Positions 50,025 through 60,088 of a stretch of 64,000 nt of DNA are shown here, piece by piece (the first letter of the stretch is position 1; each line of letters begins with the position of its first letter). The notes under the pieces are model-generated. The model was not told the origin of the DNA. It ran no database searches and worked only from the letters and a program-made list of their open reading frames with translations. The stretch is from assembly GCF_032490495.1 (NCBI RefSeq), contig NZ_JAVYJB010000003.1:248001-312000 (forward strand), read 5' to 3'. Both the position numbers and the translations under genes were made by a program. Origin of the DNA: Pilosibacter fragilis (GTDB lineage Bacteria; Bacillota; Clostridia; Lachnospirales; Lachnospiraceae).

Positions 50025-50879
50025 TTATTTTTCCTCCTCTTTTAAAAGATCCTCAACATACTTCGGCAGCATGAATGCTCCCATGTGAAGATGTGTCGTG
50101 TAATACCAGGTTTCGATATTTAATGCATCCCATTCCCGGGGTTTGAAATCCTTGATGGGATGATATTTCTTTGAAGCGAAGCCGAAGAGCCAGTATCCGG
50201 ACGGACAGGTTGGAATATGCGCCTGATACACACGGCTGATTGGGAAGGAGCGGAATGCCTTGCGGTGCATGCTGCGGCAGGCCAGCTCGTCCTCATCGTA
50301 GAATGGGCTTCCGTGCTGGTAGACCATGATTCCATCTTCCTTTAAGGCGCTGTAGCAGCTACCGTAGAATTCCTTCGTGAACAGTCCCTCAGTATGGCCG
50401 AAGGGGTCTGTGGAATCGTTGATGATAAGGTCATACTTTGCCTTCTTGTTTCTTAAAAATCTCAGACCGTCATCATAGTGGACCTCGACACGCGGATCAT
50501 CTAAGGCACAGGCTACCTCCGGGAAAAATTTTCTTGAAACCTCCACAAACATCTCATCCGTCTCCACGACATCGATATGTTCCACGCAGTCATACTGCAA
50601 AAGCTCTTTCGCGACACCGCCGTCGCCGCCGCCGATGATCAGTACGTCCTTCACACACGGATGGACCGCCATCGGCACATGGGTCACCATCTCGTCATAA
50701 ATAAACTCGTCCTTCTCGGAGAATACGATCTCCCCGTCCAGAGAGATAAATTTTCCAAATTCCTCGGAATCGAACACATCGATCCGCTGATATTCACTCT
50801 CCCCGGAAAACAGCTGCTTTTCGATTTTGATGGACAGCTTGACATTTCCGGTGTGCAGTTCTGAAAACCAGAATTCCAT
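50025..50879 (-). CDS. speE: Polyamine aminopropyltransferase (spermidine synthase)
   Basis: 284 residues. The N-terminal beta domain (MEFWFSELHTGNVKLSIKIEKQLFSGESEYQRIDVFDSEEFG) precedes the methyltransferase-like core with VLIIGGGDGGVAKELLQYDCVEHIDVVETDEMFVE (about 78-112), DPRVEVHYDDGLRFL, and YDLIINDSTDPFGHTEGLF, containing the catalytic Asp and the acceptor-binding loop. It adds aminopropyl groups from decarboxylated SAM to a diamine. No SAM decarboxylase gene is in the window. Having both SpeE and the carboxyspermidine pair in one operon is notable. The start follows CAAGGAG. Confidence 0.94.
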   Translation of the reverse strand: MEFWFSELHTGNVKLSIKIEKQLFSGESEYQRIDVFDSEEFGKFISLDGEIVFSEKDEFIYDEMVTHVPMAVHPCVKDVLIIGGGDGGVAKELLQYDCVEHIDVVETDEMFVEVSRKFFPEVACALDDPRVEVHYDDGLRFLRNKKAKYDLIINDSTDPFGHTEGLFTKEFYGSCYSALKEDGIMVYQHGSPFYDEDELACRSMHRKAFRSFPISRVYQAHIPTCPSGYWLFGFASKKYHPIKDFKPREWDALNIETWYYTTHLHMGAFMLPKYVEDLLKEEEK

Positions 50880-50973
50880 ATCTCGTGACTCCTTGTATCG
50901 TATTGGCCAAAGCCTGTATGCGGGCAGACAGCCTGTTTGCCTGCAGCCAGCTCCGGCGCCTTAAAAATTCATG

Positions 50974-52428
50974 CTATATGTTTGCCAGCACCATCAGATG
51001 ATCCACTGCCGGATCCTCTGTTCCCTGCATGGAGCATCCTTTTTTCTTCGCATACAGGATATACTGGACCACGTCGTCCGTGATCATCTCCCCCGGCGCC
51101 AGGATCGGGATTCCCGGCGGATAACACATCACAAACTCCGCACAGACTCTTCCTGAAGACGCTTCCACCGGAACGGAGACCTTCTCGGAGTAGAACGCTT
51201 TCTGCGGGGACATAACAACCTTTGGAGAAATGTACTCGCCAGAGAGCAGTCCGGAACTGTCTTTTTTGTAGAGACGCTCGATATCATCCAGAGCACCAAC
51301 AAGGCGCTCAATGTCCTGGATACGATCTCCGATGGAGATGTAAGCCAGAATGTTGCTGATGTCACCGAATTCGATCTGGATATCATACTCGTCGCGCAGA
51401 AGATCATAGACCTCGATTCCTGCAAGTCCGATGTCTCTTGTATATACGGAGAGCTTCGTTACATCGTAATCGAAAATGCTGTCACCGTTCACCAGTTCTT
51501 TTCCATAAGCATAATAGCCGCCGATGGAGTTGATCTCCCGTCTCGCGTATTCTGCCATCTCAACGACCTTCGCGAAGGATTCCTCACCGCGGAGAGCCAG
51601 ATTTCGTCTTGAGATATCAAGACTGGAAAGAAGCAGGTAGGATGCGCTTGTAGTCTGGGTCAGGTTGATGATCTGGCGCACATAATCGGTGTTCACTCCC
51701 TTATTTAAAAGAAGAAGCGAACTCTGGGTCAGGCTTCCGCCGGACTTGTGCATGGATACCGCCGCCATATCGGCTCCCACTGCCATTGCGGAGATCGGAA
51801 GATTCTTTCCGAAATACAGGTGGGTTCCATGAGCCTCGTCCGCGAGAACCCTCATGCCCCTCGCATGGGCAAGCTGTACGATCGTTTTTATATCAGAGCA
51901 GATGCCGTAATAGGTCGGGTTGTTGACGAACACCGCAACCGCATCCGGATTGTCCTCGATGGCCTGTTTTACTTTTTCGACCTGCATTCCCAGCGAAATA
52001 CCGAGTCTCTGGTTCATCTCCGGATTTACGTAGATCGGGATTCCGCCGCAGAGCACCAGAGCGTTGATGACGCTCTTATGTACGTTTCGCGGCAGGATGA
52101 TCTTATCTCCGGCTTTTACCACCGAGAGGATCATGCTCTGGACCGCAGATGTCGTTCCGCCTACCATCAGATAGGCGCTGGCCGCTCCGAATGCCTCCGC
52201 CGCAAGCTCTTCCGCCTCACGGATCACGGAGACCGGATGACAGAGGTTGTCAAGCGGCTTCATGGAGTTTACGTCCAAAGATACACATTTTTCGCCTAAA
52301 AGCTGTACCAGTTCCGGATTTCCGCGTCCTCTCTTATGTCCCGGTACATCAAACGGGACAACTCTCTTCTTTTTAAATTCCTCGAGCGCTTCATAGATCG
52401 GGGCTTTCTTTTGTCTCTCTCTGTCCAT
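50974..52428 (-). CDS. speA: PLP-dependent arginine (Orn/Lys/Arg) decarboxylase
   Basis: 484 residues from ATG 52428 (MDRERQKKAPIYEALEEFKKKRVVPFDVPGHKRGRG), behind ATGAGGAAC; the frame continues upstream through the leader terminator, so the longer start at 52506 is rejected. An aspartate-aminotransferase-fold decarboxylase of the short biosynthetic type: FDVPGHK near the start, YLMVGGTTSAVQSMI, VLADEAHGTHLYFG and the PLP lysine in AAVSMHKSGGSLTQSS (about 227-242). A C-terminal ordered domain ends YPPGIPILAPGE. Context (SpeE, AguA, AguB) supports arginine as substrate giving agmatine. It is the first gene of the operon and has a long structured leader. Confidence 0.93.
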   Translation of the reverse strand: MDRERQKKAPIYEALEEFKKKRVVPFDVPGHKRGRGNPELVQLLGEKCVSLDVNSMKPLDNLCHPVSVIREAEELAAEAFGAASAYLMVGGTTSAVQSMILSVVKAGDKIILPRNVHKSVINALVLCGGIPIYVNPEMNQRLGISLGMQVEKVKQAIEDNPDAVAVFVNNPTYYGICSDIKTIVQLAHARGMRVLADEAHGTHLYFGKNLPISAMAVGADMAAVSMHKSGGSLTQSSLLLLNKGVNTDYVRQIINLTQTTSASYLLLSSLDISRRNLALRGEESFAKVVEMAEYARREINSIGGYYAYGKELVNGDSIFDYDVTKLSVYTRDIGLAGIEVYDLLRDEYDIQIEFGDISNILAYISIGDRIQDIERLVGALDDIERLYKKDSSGLLSGEYISPKVVMSPQKAFYSEKVSVPVEASSGRVCAEFVMCYPPGIPILAPGEMITDDVVQYILYAKKKGCSMQGTEDPAVDHLMVLANI

Positions 52429-52475
52429 GGTTTTGTTCCTCATGCATTTTATTGATTGCGCATCATCTGAATCAT

Positions 52476-52510
52476 AAAAAAAAGCAGATGACGCCAAAAC
52501 CATCATCTGC
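52476..52510 (-). terminator. Intrinsic terminator in the speA leader
   Basis: On the minus strand GCAGATGA-N11-TCATCTGC (52484-52510) is followed by eight T (52476-52483). It lies 47 nt before the speA start codon and after about 330 nt of leader, so it either attenuates speA or ends a separate small RNA. Confidence 0.8.
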
Positions 52511-52836
52511 TCAAAACGATTCTATTCCATTGGGGTCTGGGGCGCGTCACTCCGCTCCCGTCTGCCTCTGACCTTTATCGTTTTTTCCTCCAAGTCTGCA
52601 ATCGCAAATATATTGTCCCTGCACTTATTGACCGATTCACAAGATGATGTGTTTTTCAAACACTGATTATAAAGTAATCAACTTATAAATTTGAGCTTTT
52701 AACTCAATCAATAATGTGGGCTTAACCCCACGCGGCGCTTGACCCGCCTGTCCGATGGGCTTAACTTCCGTAGTCTGTTCTGCGGGAGTGGTCATTACAT
52801 ACATTTGCATGAAAACGATAAATGTCTCTTCACACT
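52484..52836 (-). ncRNA. Structured speA leader or small RNA with a 5S-rRNA-like segment
   Basis: About 350 nt between a strong promoter and a terminator. It contains ACGGAAGTTAAGCCC (52757-52771) and AAGCGCCG (52733-52740), two hallmarks of bacterial 5S rRNA in the right order but 16 nt further apart than in 5S, plus the hairpin GTGGG-GTTAAG-CCCAC (52716-52731), a CCCGC/GCGGG pairing (52741-52785 region), a palindromic GAGTTAAAAGCTC (52690-52702) and GTGTTTGAAAAACAC (52642-52656). It matches none of the riboswitch classes I could recall. A cis-regulator of polyamine synthesis is the simplest reading. Confidence 0.5.
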
Positions 52837-52842
52837 ATTTTT

Positions 52843-52872
52843 ATCATACATGAAAAAACATAGAACTGTCAA
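52843..52872 (-). promoter_or_regulatory. Promoter of the speA leader
   Basis: On the minus strand TTGACA (52867-52872), an 18-nt spacer and TATGAT (52843-52848). The expected start is near 52836, 408 nt before the speA ATG. Confidence 0.75.
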
Positions 52873-52902
52873 GTAAAAATTTCCATTTGTCCTATGAGAA
52901 GA

Positions 52903-52943
52903 TAAAAGCAGGGATCCATCAACCATAAAAGTTGATGGATCCC
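52903..52943 (-). terminator. Terminator of the giant surface-protein gene
   Basis: GGGATCCATCAAC (52911-52923) pairs perfectly with GTTGATGGATCCC (52931-52943), then TGCTTTTATC on the minus strand. It lies 13 nt past the stop. Confidence 0.85.
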
Positions 52944-52955
52944 CATGAAACAGAA

Positions 52956-55900
52956 TCACACGCTATCATTCTGTATGTTTCCGGTCACCATTGCACCGGT
53001 CTTTGGATCCAGATAATAGAGATGTCCATCCTGCGGATCTGTAAACCAGCCGGTCTTCATCGCTCCCTGGGTACCGTCAGATACCGGGTTCAGATAATAC
53101 CAGCTTCCATCCGCATCTTTCAGCCAGCCAGTCTTCATCGCTCCCCGCGTACCGTCGGAAACCGGATTCAGATAATACCAGTTTCCGTCTGCGTCTTTCA
53201 GCCAGCCGGTCTTCATGGTTCCCTGCGTGCCATCAGATACCGGATTCAGGTAATACCAGTTTCCATCCGCATCTTTAAACCAGCCGGTATCCATGTACCC
53301 GTCAGCACCAAAGTGATACCAGAACATGGTTCCCTCATACAAAAGCTGTTTCCATGCATTGAATACACGACGTCCATCGCTATCATAGTATCTCCATCTG
53401 ACTACGCCATTGACTTTCTTTGTTTCCCATGCATTTCTGGTCACATTCCGGTCAGTATCCTCTCTGTCACTGTCAGAACCGGTGTTCCTGTCACCTTTCG
53501 GATCATCAGGAGTTTCCAGACTGTTGCTTTCCAGAACTGCCAGCGCCGTCACACGATGTCCTTCTGCCTGATCCAGCGCATCCAGAAGTGCTTCGTTCAC
53601 AGTTGTATACAATGTACCGTTGATCTTCCAGCCCTTGAACACAGCTCCATCCTTGCTGACTGTCGGAAGCGCTTCATCCATCTGCTCCAGGGTATAGCTC
53701 CGTTCTCCGACTCCATGATCAAATACAACCGTTCCCTTTCGGCTGTCTGAGAGCAGCTCAAAAGTACTGAAGCCATCCTTATTGACAAATTCAGCCACGA
53801 CACTTCCCTGCGTTTTCTTTACTGTTACCGGATAATAAGCAATTTTTCCGCTATGTAACAGATGTCGGATAAAGAGATCTTCTGTCGGATAATCTGCCGG
53901 GAGCGGCAGTGTGATCGTAACCGGGGTTCCGACCTTCTGCGGGATCGCTGAGCCGATCAGAACGGTATTTCTACCGGTTCCTTCCTCCTGCATGGTCTCA
54001 TTCTTTCCGGCTGTTGTGGCTTTTACATTGTATAATGCGGTGATTTCAAAAGTGATCACATTCACTCCCTGTTTTTCGGTCACACCCTTTACTTCCACCG
54101 ACATATACGGCTCAACCACCAGTCTTACCTTCTTTCCTGCGGTATCGACTCCTTCCTTCTGAAGTTTTTCCTTCGCTTCCACTCCGGAAATCGTCTGATC
54201 TTCTCCTGTTTTTACGATCACATCCCCGTTTTCTGTTTCCCGGATCAGATCTGCTGCCACAGTATCCAGTCCGGTAATCTCCGGGGCCTTCTCTTCCAAG
54301 AGGTTAGCAATCTCTTTTACCTCCTCCGGTGCATCTGCCGGAACCGGTGCAATCTTCGGCTCTGCCACGGAGATCTCCGGTGCCTGTGCTTTTCCAACAG
54401 TAATTTCCCTGGTCACCGTCGTTCCATTGTAGTCGCTATCCCCGGCAACCTCAGCCGTCACAAGGACCGTTCCGGCTCCGATGATCTTCGCCTCTGTTTT
54501 TCCGTTCACTTCGGATAGCTCCAGAACTCCATTTCCGTCAGGAACGGAGAATTTCACAGCTCCGGTTCCCTTCTGTCCGGTAAGTTCCAGTTCGAATGGA
54601 TCATCTCCGTAGAGTTTCCCGTCTACTTCTTTGATCTGAATCTGATCCTCATCTACCTTTCCGACCTCGAAGCTGCAGCTTACCAGTGCAGGCTTATTGT
54701 AATTCTGCTGCTCTGCGCCGTCAGCCGGAAGCACATAATCTGCCGAAATTTCATGCGTACCAACAGAAGGACCCGAATATTCCATGGATGCGGTTCCATT
54801 GGTCAATGGGATCGGCGTCTGATTGAGCGGCTGTCCATTTTCATAAAATATTACCGTTCCGGTCAGAACATCCTGATAAGCTCCCTTCGCTTCCAGAGTC
54901 AGAACATAAGTATCTTTCACATTTCCAAGAGCAGCCCGGAGTCTCTGCATCAGACCGGTTTTCTTTCCGGCTTTCAAATTCAGGGAAATGCTTCCCTTCT
55001 GAACGGTGATCGGTCTGGAATTATTACCTGCCGTGTAATTGGTGCCACTTGCCACACTTATCGTTACCGTTGCCGTACCCGCGCCATGGATCGTTGCCCG
55101 GCCATCTGCATCAACCGTCAGTACATTCGCAGAGTCGCTTGTCTTGGTCACCGCTCCGTCTCCAACGGTGGTAACTCCAGTCAATGGAAAATCAGGATCG
55201 CCATATGTTTTCGTTCCCGGCCACTCTGCATCATTGATCGTGATCGAAGATGCTGCTTTTTCGATCGTTGCGGTTGCACTGGAAGGAATGTTGACCTGGT
55301 AGTTATCCGGATCAGCTGTTGCTCCGCCACCGCTCGCTGCTGCTCCTGTTATCACTGCCTTCGAAGCATCGATCACAACCTCTTTATTGGTTCCGGCATT
55401 TTCATCCTTAAAAGCGGCTGTTAAGCCTGTGATCTGCAGTTTTTCATTTCCGGCACCTGTATTCACACCAGTGTCTATCATGAGTAGCTGCTGTACAGTT
55501 GCTGTTGTCGTGCCATCATAGGTCTTATCTTCTACCGCAACTGATGATAATTGCAGTTGGTACTTAGAAATTTCCGGTACCACGGAATCTGTTAATGTCC
55601 TATCGTATGAAGCACTTGAATCTGTCGGTGTAAATTTCACGGTATAAGCCTTGTTACCTTTTACCTTCGGATAAATACCATATGCTGAACTACTATTTTC
55701 CGGTTCCCAGCTCCAGGTTCCGGCTACCAGTTGATTTGCACCATTATACACACCATAACCGGAAGCCAGGGAAACCGGAATCTGAGCAAGTGAAACCCCA
55801 TAAGTCCCCTTCGCATTCCACTTTTGTGTTCCGTTTCCTACAATTCTCAGTGTATCCTTGGTAGACACATGAAGCGGTTCCGTTCTCTCAGAAGCAAATG

Positions 55901-58900
55901 CATTCTCTTTCGCCTTTATTCTGCTGGTTACCTGATATCCATGTGCCGGATATAATCCCTGAATTTTCGTACCGTCAATCCATGTAAATGCTCTGTCTGA
56001 ATCTACATCACGGTATCCATACTCAATGTCATTTTCCGGATTCGTTCTGTTTATGGTAATCGTCGTACCGGTTATAGTCACCTCACCCTCAGTTATTGCA
56101 GCCGGTGCTGCCGTTCTTTTAAGAATCGTGATACTTTTAGGTTTTCCGGCAAATTTCTCATCCGTGTTGCTTGCAGCATACCGATAATAAACCGTACTCT
56201 CATGATCGGAAGAAATGATGTCTGTAATCGAAATTCCTGATCCACTGCCCATTTTTGCAGAGGTCCAGTTTGGAGAGGTCTTGGTTCCGTTTACAATCAC
56301 ATACTGTAAAGATGAGGAAATTGTGATTTCTTCCTTCCGATAATCAATATTCGGCTTGTTCGATTCTTCCGGAATCGCCTGTGTTTGCAAATTCGCCACC
56401 AAAACCGCTTCACTGGCTGACATGGACGAGGATGCTTTCCTGCGAATATAGAATGGTACAGACCCATCACTTTCACGAATGTTATCCAGCAGCCTTGTCA
56501 GACGAACCATACCACCCTGTCTTATAGTTGTCCATGACTGTGCATCCTTAGAAGCAGCATACTCCAGATCGCAGGAAGCTTTATTCTCTAAAGTCTCCTG
56601 TTCGTAATTGATAGAAACATCAGCAGCATTAGGTGCCTCCTGCCGCATTTTTTCTGTCCGGAAATTTACATAGGTTACATCAAGAGATAATTTATCATCC
56701 TTTTTAATCATCAGTCTGACATGATATTCTGTATCCGGAGTTAAATTCTCAATAGTACACTCATAGTTTCCGGAAGAACTTTCCGTAAGTGGCGTTCCAT
56801 TCGAGAACATTTCATCTAATGTCCCTGTCTGCTCATCCTCGCCGGAGGTTAATAAAAACTTAACCTCTGCTCCTGGAGTTCCTGTTGCCTTAAGTGTAGC
56901 AGTCGCTTTTGCGTCAGAAATCGTCTTAATATCCGTGACAGCTGCGGAAGTGATACTTGCCGCCTTATTATTAGAATATGTACCAGTAGCTGGATCATAA
57001 TATACCGTCTTACTGTACTTGCGGAAATGCGGGTAATCCTCCGTTCCGATCACCTGTCCCCACGTACCATCTGATTTTTCACCGTTTAATTTATAGGCAA
57101 TTTCGCCGGATTTCAGTGATTTCCGTTTTTCTTCGCTATCTAGAGTAGTAATTCCACCATTACTACTAAATATGCCTTTTGTTGTCTCATAACAGTTCGT
57201 AAAACTAGCCCTATTATTCATCGAGGACTTAGTTCCTTCCAGTTTTCCTGATACAGCCAAGCAATTAGTCACCGTTCCGTTTGAAGAATTATTTAAAAAA
57301 TTTGTTCCTACTACAAAACAATTCTGAATATTGGTACGAACAGCGGTATGACACAACCCGAAAGTCCAACCATCTTCCAACACCAGCCCTAGATTTTGTA
57401 CTTTCCCATCTTGAATCCTTGCCACCAGTCCCCGCTTATAACTTGTATTGTCATTAGCAGGTCGCAGTCCGGAAATTACATGATAATTTCCCTCAATATT
57501 CCCTTTGAAAAACTTATCAGTTATGTTTCCAATGCTTGTCCAGTTATGACCGTCCGGAATCTCAATATCCTTCATCAGCTTCAGATTGCTGTTATCAGGG
57601 ATCATCCCGCTATTAAACCGCTCCGCAAACCAGAAAAGCTGACCGGCATTATAAATCTCATAATATTCCCCCGACTTGTTTGCCTTCTGATATGCACCAC
57701 ATGCTTCACAAAATCCATCTGCATTATAGTACTCATGACTACAAACGGTATCATCATGAAACATCTCGATTTCATTTAGTGTTGTTGTCGAAATCGTCTC
57801 ACCTGATTTTGTGATCGGATTGCCGTCATTTAAGCCCGGTACCGTCACCGAAATCTCTGTGTTATTCCTATTTTCCGGCAGATATACCGTCAGATGTCCC
57901 GTGTTCGCTTCATCATACGAAATCTGCATGGAAGGAATGACCATAGCTGCACTTTGACCTTCTTGATTGATCAACGGTTCATCATCCTGCCTGACCGTGA
58001 TATCGGTTGCCTGTAATATCTGATCGCTCGTGATCGCCGTGGAAACAAATTTTAATCTTGTCTCATAAAGAGGAGTTGCGGCCTTCAAAGTGATCGTTGC
58101 ATTCTCATCAGCAATGTCAGCTTCCATCCGATAAACATAGTCTCCAACCGTCACCGTTACCGTTACCGGTTTCCCTGACGTTAATGGCTTCAGATAATTG
58201 GATGCCTTAAGTGTACCTTGATAATCGCTCACCTGCATCGTCCCTGCATCCCAGGTAATCTCTCCCACGCTGATTGTCACCGGATAAGTGCTTTCGATGA
58301 ATCGTACATCCGCAATCGTGCCCTGAATGGTATACTTTTTCAGTTCGAAATTTTCACTTTTCGGGAAATAATCGCCGCCATTTAAGTTTACTGTGGCTTC
58401 ATTACTGATAGAAATAGAGCCATCCAAAGTACCACCCGGCAACGATTGACCTGGCTTTACTGCGATACCAATGGCATACACTTCATTCTGATATGCAATG
58501 GCTAAAACCGTTCCACCTTTGATCGCAATCTCACCATACTTGTATCCGCCTTCTACCGCTTTTGCTCCACCACCGCCGCAGCCGATTGCGGCTCCGGGGT
58601 GTCTTCCCGCGTTCGTAGCATATCCTCCATAGGCTGTCACATTGCCACCATTGATCTCAATCTTATCCACGCAGCCGTTCGCTCCACCGCCAATTCCTGC
58701 TCCACCGTATACATTTTTAATATCCTTGTAGTAGCTTCCATGTCCGCCCTTGGCATATACAGTTCCGTTGTTGATGATAATGGTACCGCTGTCGCCCTCT
58801 GCACTGCCGCCAATACCTGCTGCCATCTCGCCGCCATAAGCTTTGATATCGCCTCCGTCGATCACAATCGTCCCCAAGGAACCATTTCTCCTGCTCGACG

Positions 58901-60020
58901 CACCAATTCCGGCGCCTTCTCCACCGGTTGCTTTTAAGCTTCCCTCTCCGCTGATCGTCAGGGTGCAGCCTTCCGGCACATCAATAGCCGCACACATATC
59001 ACCGCCCTTGAGCGTGTTTTCTCCCTCCAGAATCAGATTCAGTTTTGCATCATTCACCAGTCGGATCGCCGGTATCCAGTTACTTGCTGTCGTAGCGTTC
59101 TTATCGATCGGAATCTGGATATCCAGATCCGAAATCGTGATTGTAGCCTCCACACCACTAACCAGAATAACATTGGTCATACTGCTTCCCGTGATAGTCG
59201 CATCATTATACTGTTCCAATGTTTTGCTGTTGATGCTGATACCGCCATTCGCAATATCATAAGTATCTGTTGATGCCAGCAAAGCGATTCCGCCGTCCAT
59301 GCTGACCTCGATCTCCGGAAGCTCCACGCCCGCTGCCAAAATATACTCACTCGGAAGAACCGGAAGATAATAATAGAAACCACTTTCATCTTCCCGGTTC
59401 TCATCCGGCTCCCAAGTAACGCTGATATCCGTCAGCACCGGGATATCTTCTGAGATTTCCTCATCTTCAAACTCATTATCCTCAAGAAAATCCCCGGCAT
59501 TGCTGTCGGTCGCGATCCGATACCTACCCTGCTGTTCTTCCTGCAGGTCTTTCTCCTGGACTTCCTGTTTATCTGCTTCTTCCTCATCATTGCTATCCGG
59601 CACGTTTTCTGAATTTTCTGTTTCCGGAGTTTCCTCCTCATTCAGATTTTCTTTCTTTGCATTACTGCCGGTAGCAATTTCCGATTCTTCTTTCTTATCA
59701 CGGTTGTCTGCTGCCGCTTTCCCATCTTCCGCGCCCTTATCGCGATCCGCATTATTTTTCTGATGATCCACGTTCTTATATTCCACCACCGAAGCCTCGA
59801 TCGTCTCCGGGAAATCCAGATAATCCTCAAGGTTTTCTCCGGCATCCGCAGGGATCTGAATATGCGCGACCTCCTCCGGTAATTCCGTAAATCCCGTGAT
59901 CACTTTCAACTTTTTTGTAGGAACTGCAGCAAACGTTGCAGACGGTATGCATAACTGCATCGCCATCATTGCCGCCAATGCCGCAGATACGATCTGCCGT
60001 TTCTTCTTTTTATACCTCAT
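52956..60020 (-). CDS. 2354-residue secreted surface protein with choline-binding-type wall repeats
   Basis: Start set at ATG 60020 (MRYKKKKRQIV), 8 nt behind AGGAGG; the ATG at 60026 is too close to it. A signal peptide ends near residue 33 (SAALAAMMAMQLCIPSATFA). An acidic linker (about 50-190) carries ATGSNAK and ATDSNAG motifs. A Gly-rich repeat block (about 257-527) repeats GxGIGxxxxG and IxINGGxVxAYGG, resembling a beta-helical carbohydrate-binding fold. A CSHEYYNADGFCEACG cluster is near 760, followed by a GLUG-like segment, fibronectin-like strands, a YDG segment (about 1490) and Ig-like repeats. Residues 2227-2354 are wall-binding repeats (GWFKDADGNWYYLNPVSDG). An adhesin is likely. 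Two pseudo-receiver genes lie directly upstream. Confidence 0.85.
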   Translation of the reverse strand: MRYKKKKRQIVSAALAAMMAMQLCIPSATFAAVPTKKLKVITGFTELPEEVAHIQIPADAGENLEDYLDFPETIEASVVEYKNVDHQKNNADRDKGAEDGKAAADNRDKKEESEIATGSNAKKENLNEEETPETENSENVPDSNDEEEADKQEVQEKDLQEEQQGRYRIATDSNAGDFLEDNEFEDEEISEDIPVLTDISVTWEPDENREDESGFYYYLPVLPSEYILAAGVELPEIEVSMDGGIALLASTDTYDIANGGISINSKTLEQYNDATITGSSMTNVILVSGVEATITISDLDIQIPIDKNATTASNWIPAIRLVNDAKLNLILEGENTLKGGDMCAAIDVPEGCTLTISGEGSLKATGGEGAGIGASSRRNGSLGTIVIDGGDIKAYGGEMAAGIGGSAEGDSGTIIINNGTVYAKGGHGSYYKDIKNVYGGAGIGGGANGCVDKIEINGGNVTAYGGYATNAGRHPGAAIGCGGGGAKAVEGGYKYGEIAIKGGTVLAIAYQNEVYAIGIAVKPGQSLPGGTLDGSISISNEATVNLNGGDYFPKSENFELKKYTIQGTIADVRFIESTYPVTISVGEITWDAGTMQVSDYQGTLKASNYLKPLTSGKPVTVTVTVGDYVYRMEADIADENATITLKAATPLYETRLKFVSTAITSDQILQATDITVRQDDEPLINQEGQSAAMVIPSMQISYDEANTGHLTVYLPENRNNTEISVTVPGLNDGNPITKSGETISTTTLNEIEMFHDDTVCSHEYYNADGFCEACGAYQKANKSGEYYEIYNAGQLFWFAERFNSGMIPDNSNLKLMKDIEIPDGHNWTSIGNITDKFFKGNIEGNYHVISGLRPANDNTSYKRGLVARIQDGKVQNLGLVLEDGWTFGLCHTAVRTNIQNCFVVGTNFLNNSSNGTVTNCLAVSGKLEGTKSSMNNRASFTNCYETTKGIFSSNGGITTLDSEEKRKSLKSGEIAYKLNGEKSDGTWGQVIGTEDYPHFRKYSKTVYYDPATGTYSNNKAASITSAAVTDIKTISDAKATATLKATGTPGAEVKFLLTSGEDEQTGTLDEMFSNGTPLTESSSGNYECTIENLTPDTEYHVRLMIKKDDKLSLDVTYVNFRTEKMRQEAPNAADVSINYEQETLENKASCDLEYAASKDAQSWTTIRQGGMVRLTRLLDNIRESDGSVPFYIRRKASSSMSASEAVLVANLQTQAIPEESNKPNIDYRKEEITISSSLQYVIVNGTKTSPNWTSAKMGSGSGISITDIISSDHESTVYYRYAASNTDEKFAGKPKSITILKRTAAPAAITEGEVTITGTTITINRTNPENDIEYGYRDVDSDRAFTWIDGTKIQGLYPAHGYQVTSRIKAKENAFASERTEPLHVSTKDTLRIVGNGTQKWNAKGTYGVSLAQIPVSLASGYGVYNGANQLVAGTWSWEPENSSSAYGIYPKVKGNKAYTVKFTPTDSSASYDRTLTDSVVPEISKYQLQLSSVAVEDKTYDGTTTATVQQLLMIDTGVNTGAGNEKLQITGLTAAFKDENAGTNKEVVIDASKAVITGAAASGGGATADPDNYQVNIPSSATATIEKAASSITINDAEWPGTKTYGDPDFPLTGVTTVGDGAVTKTSDSANVLTVDADGRATIHGAGTATVTISVASGTNYTAGNNSRPITVQKGSISLNLKAGKKTGLMQRLRAALGNVKDTYVLTLEAKGAYQDVLTGTVIFYENGQPLNQTPIPLTNGTASMEYSGPSVGTHEISADYVLPADGAEQQNYNKPALVSCSFEVGKVDEDQIQIKEVDGKLYGDDPFELELTGQKGTGAVKFSVPDGNGVLELSEVNGKTEAKIIGAGTVLVTAEVAGDSDYNGTTVTREITVGKAQAPEISVAEPKIAPVPADAPEEVKEIANLLEEKAPEITGLDTVAADLIRETENGDVIVKTGEDQTISGVEAKEKLQKEGVDTAGKKVRLVVEPYMSVEVKGVTEKQGVNVITFEITALYNVKATTAGKNETMQEEGTGRNTVLIGSAIPQKVGTPVTITLPLPADYPTEDLFIRHLLHSGKIAYYPVTVKKTQGSVVAEFVNKDGFSTFELLSDSRKGTVVFDHGVGERSYTLEQMDEALPTVSKDGAVFKGWKINGTLYTTVNEALLDALDQAEGHRVTALAVLESNSLETPDDPKGDRNTGSDSDREDTDRNVTRNAWETKKVNGVVRWRYYDSDGRRVFNAWKQLLYEGTMFWYHFGADGYMDTGWFKDADGNWYYLNPVSDGTQGTMKTGWLKDADGNWYYLNPVSDGTRGAMKTGWLKDADGSWYYLNPVSDGTQGAMKTGWFTDPQDGHLYYLDPKTGAMVTGNIQNDSV

Positions 60021-60088
60021 ATCCATTTCCTCCTGTTGTCATTATTTTCTATATAGCGTGACGGTTTTGTTCTCTCCGGTAATATTTT

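Noticed and set aside
52484..52836. speA leader considered as a true 5S rRNA, 6S RNA or lysine riboswitch
   Set aside because: The 5S-like blocks have extra spacing and no 5S helix I; no 6S central bubble or lysine-riboswitch core could be traced.
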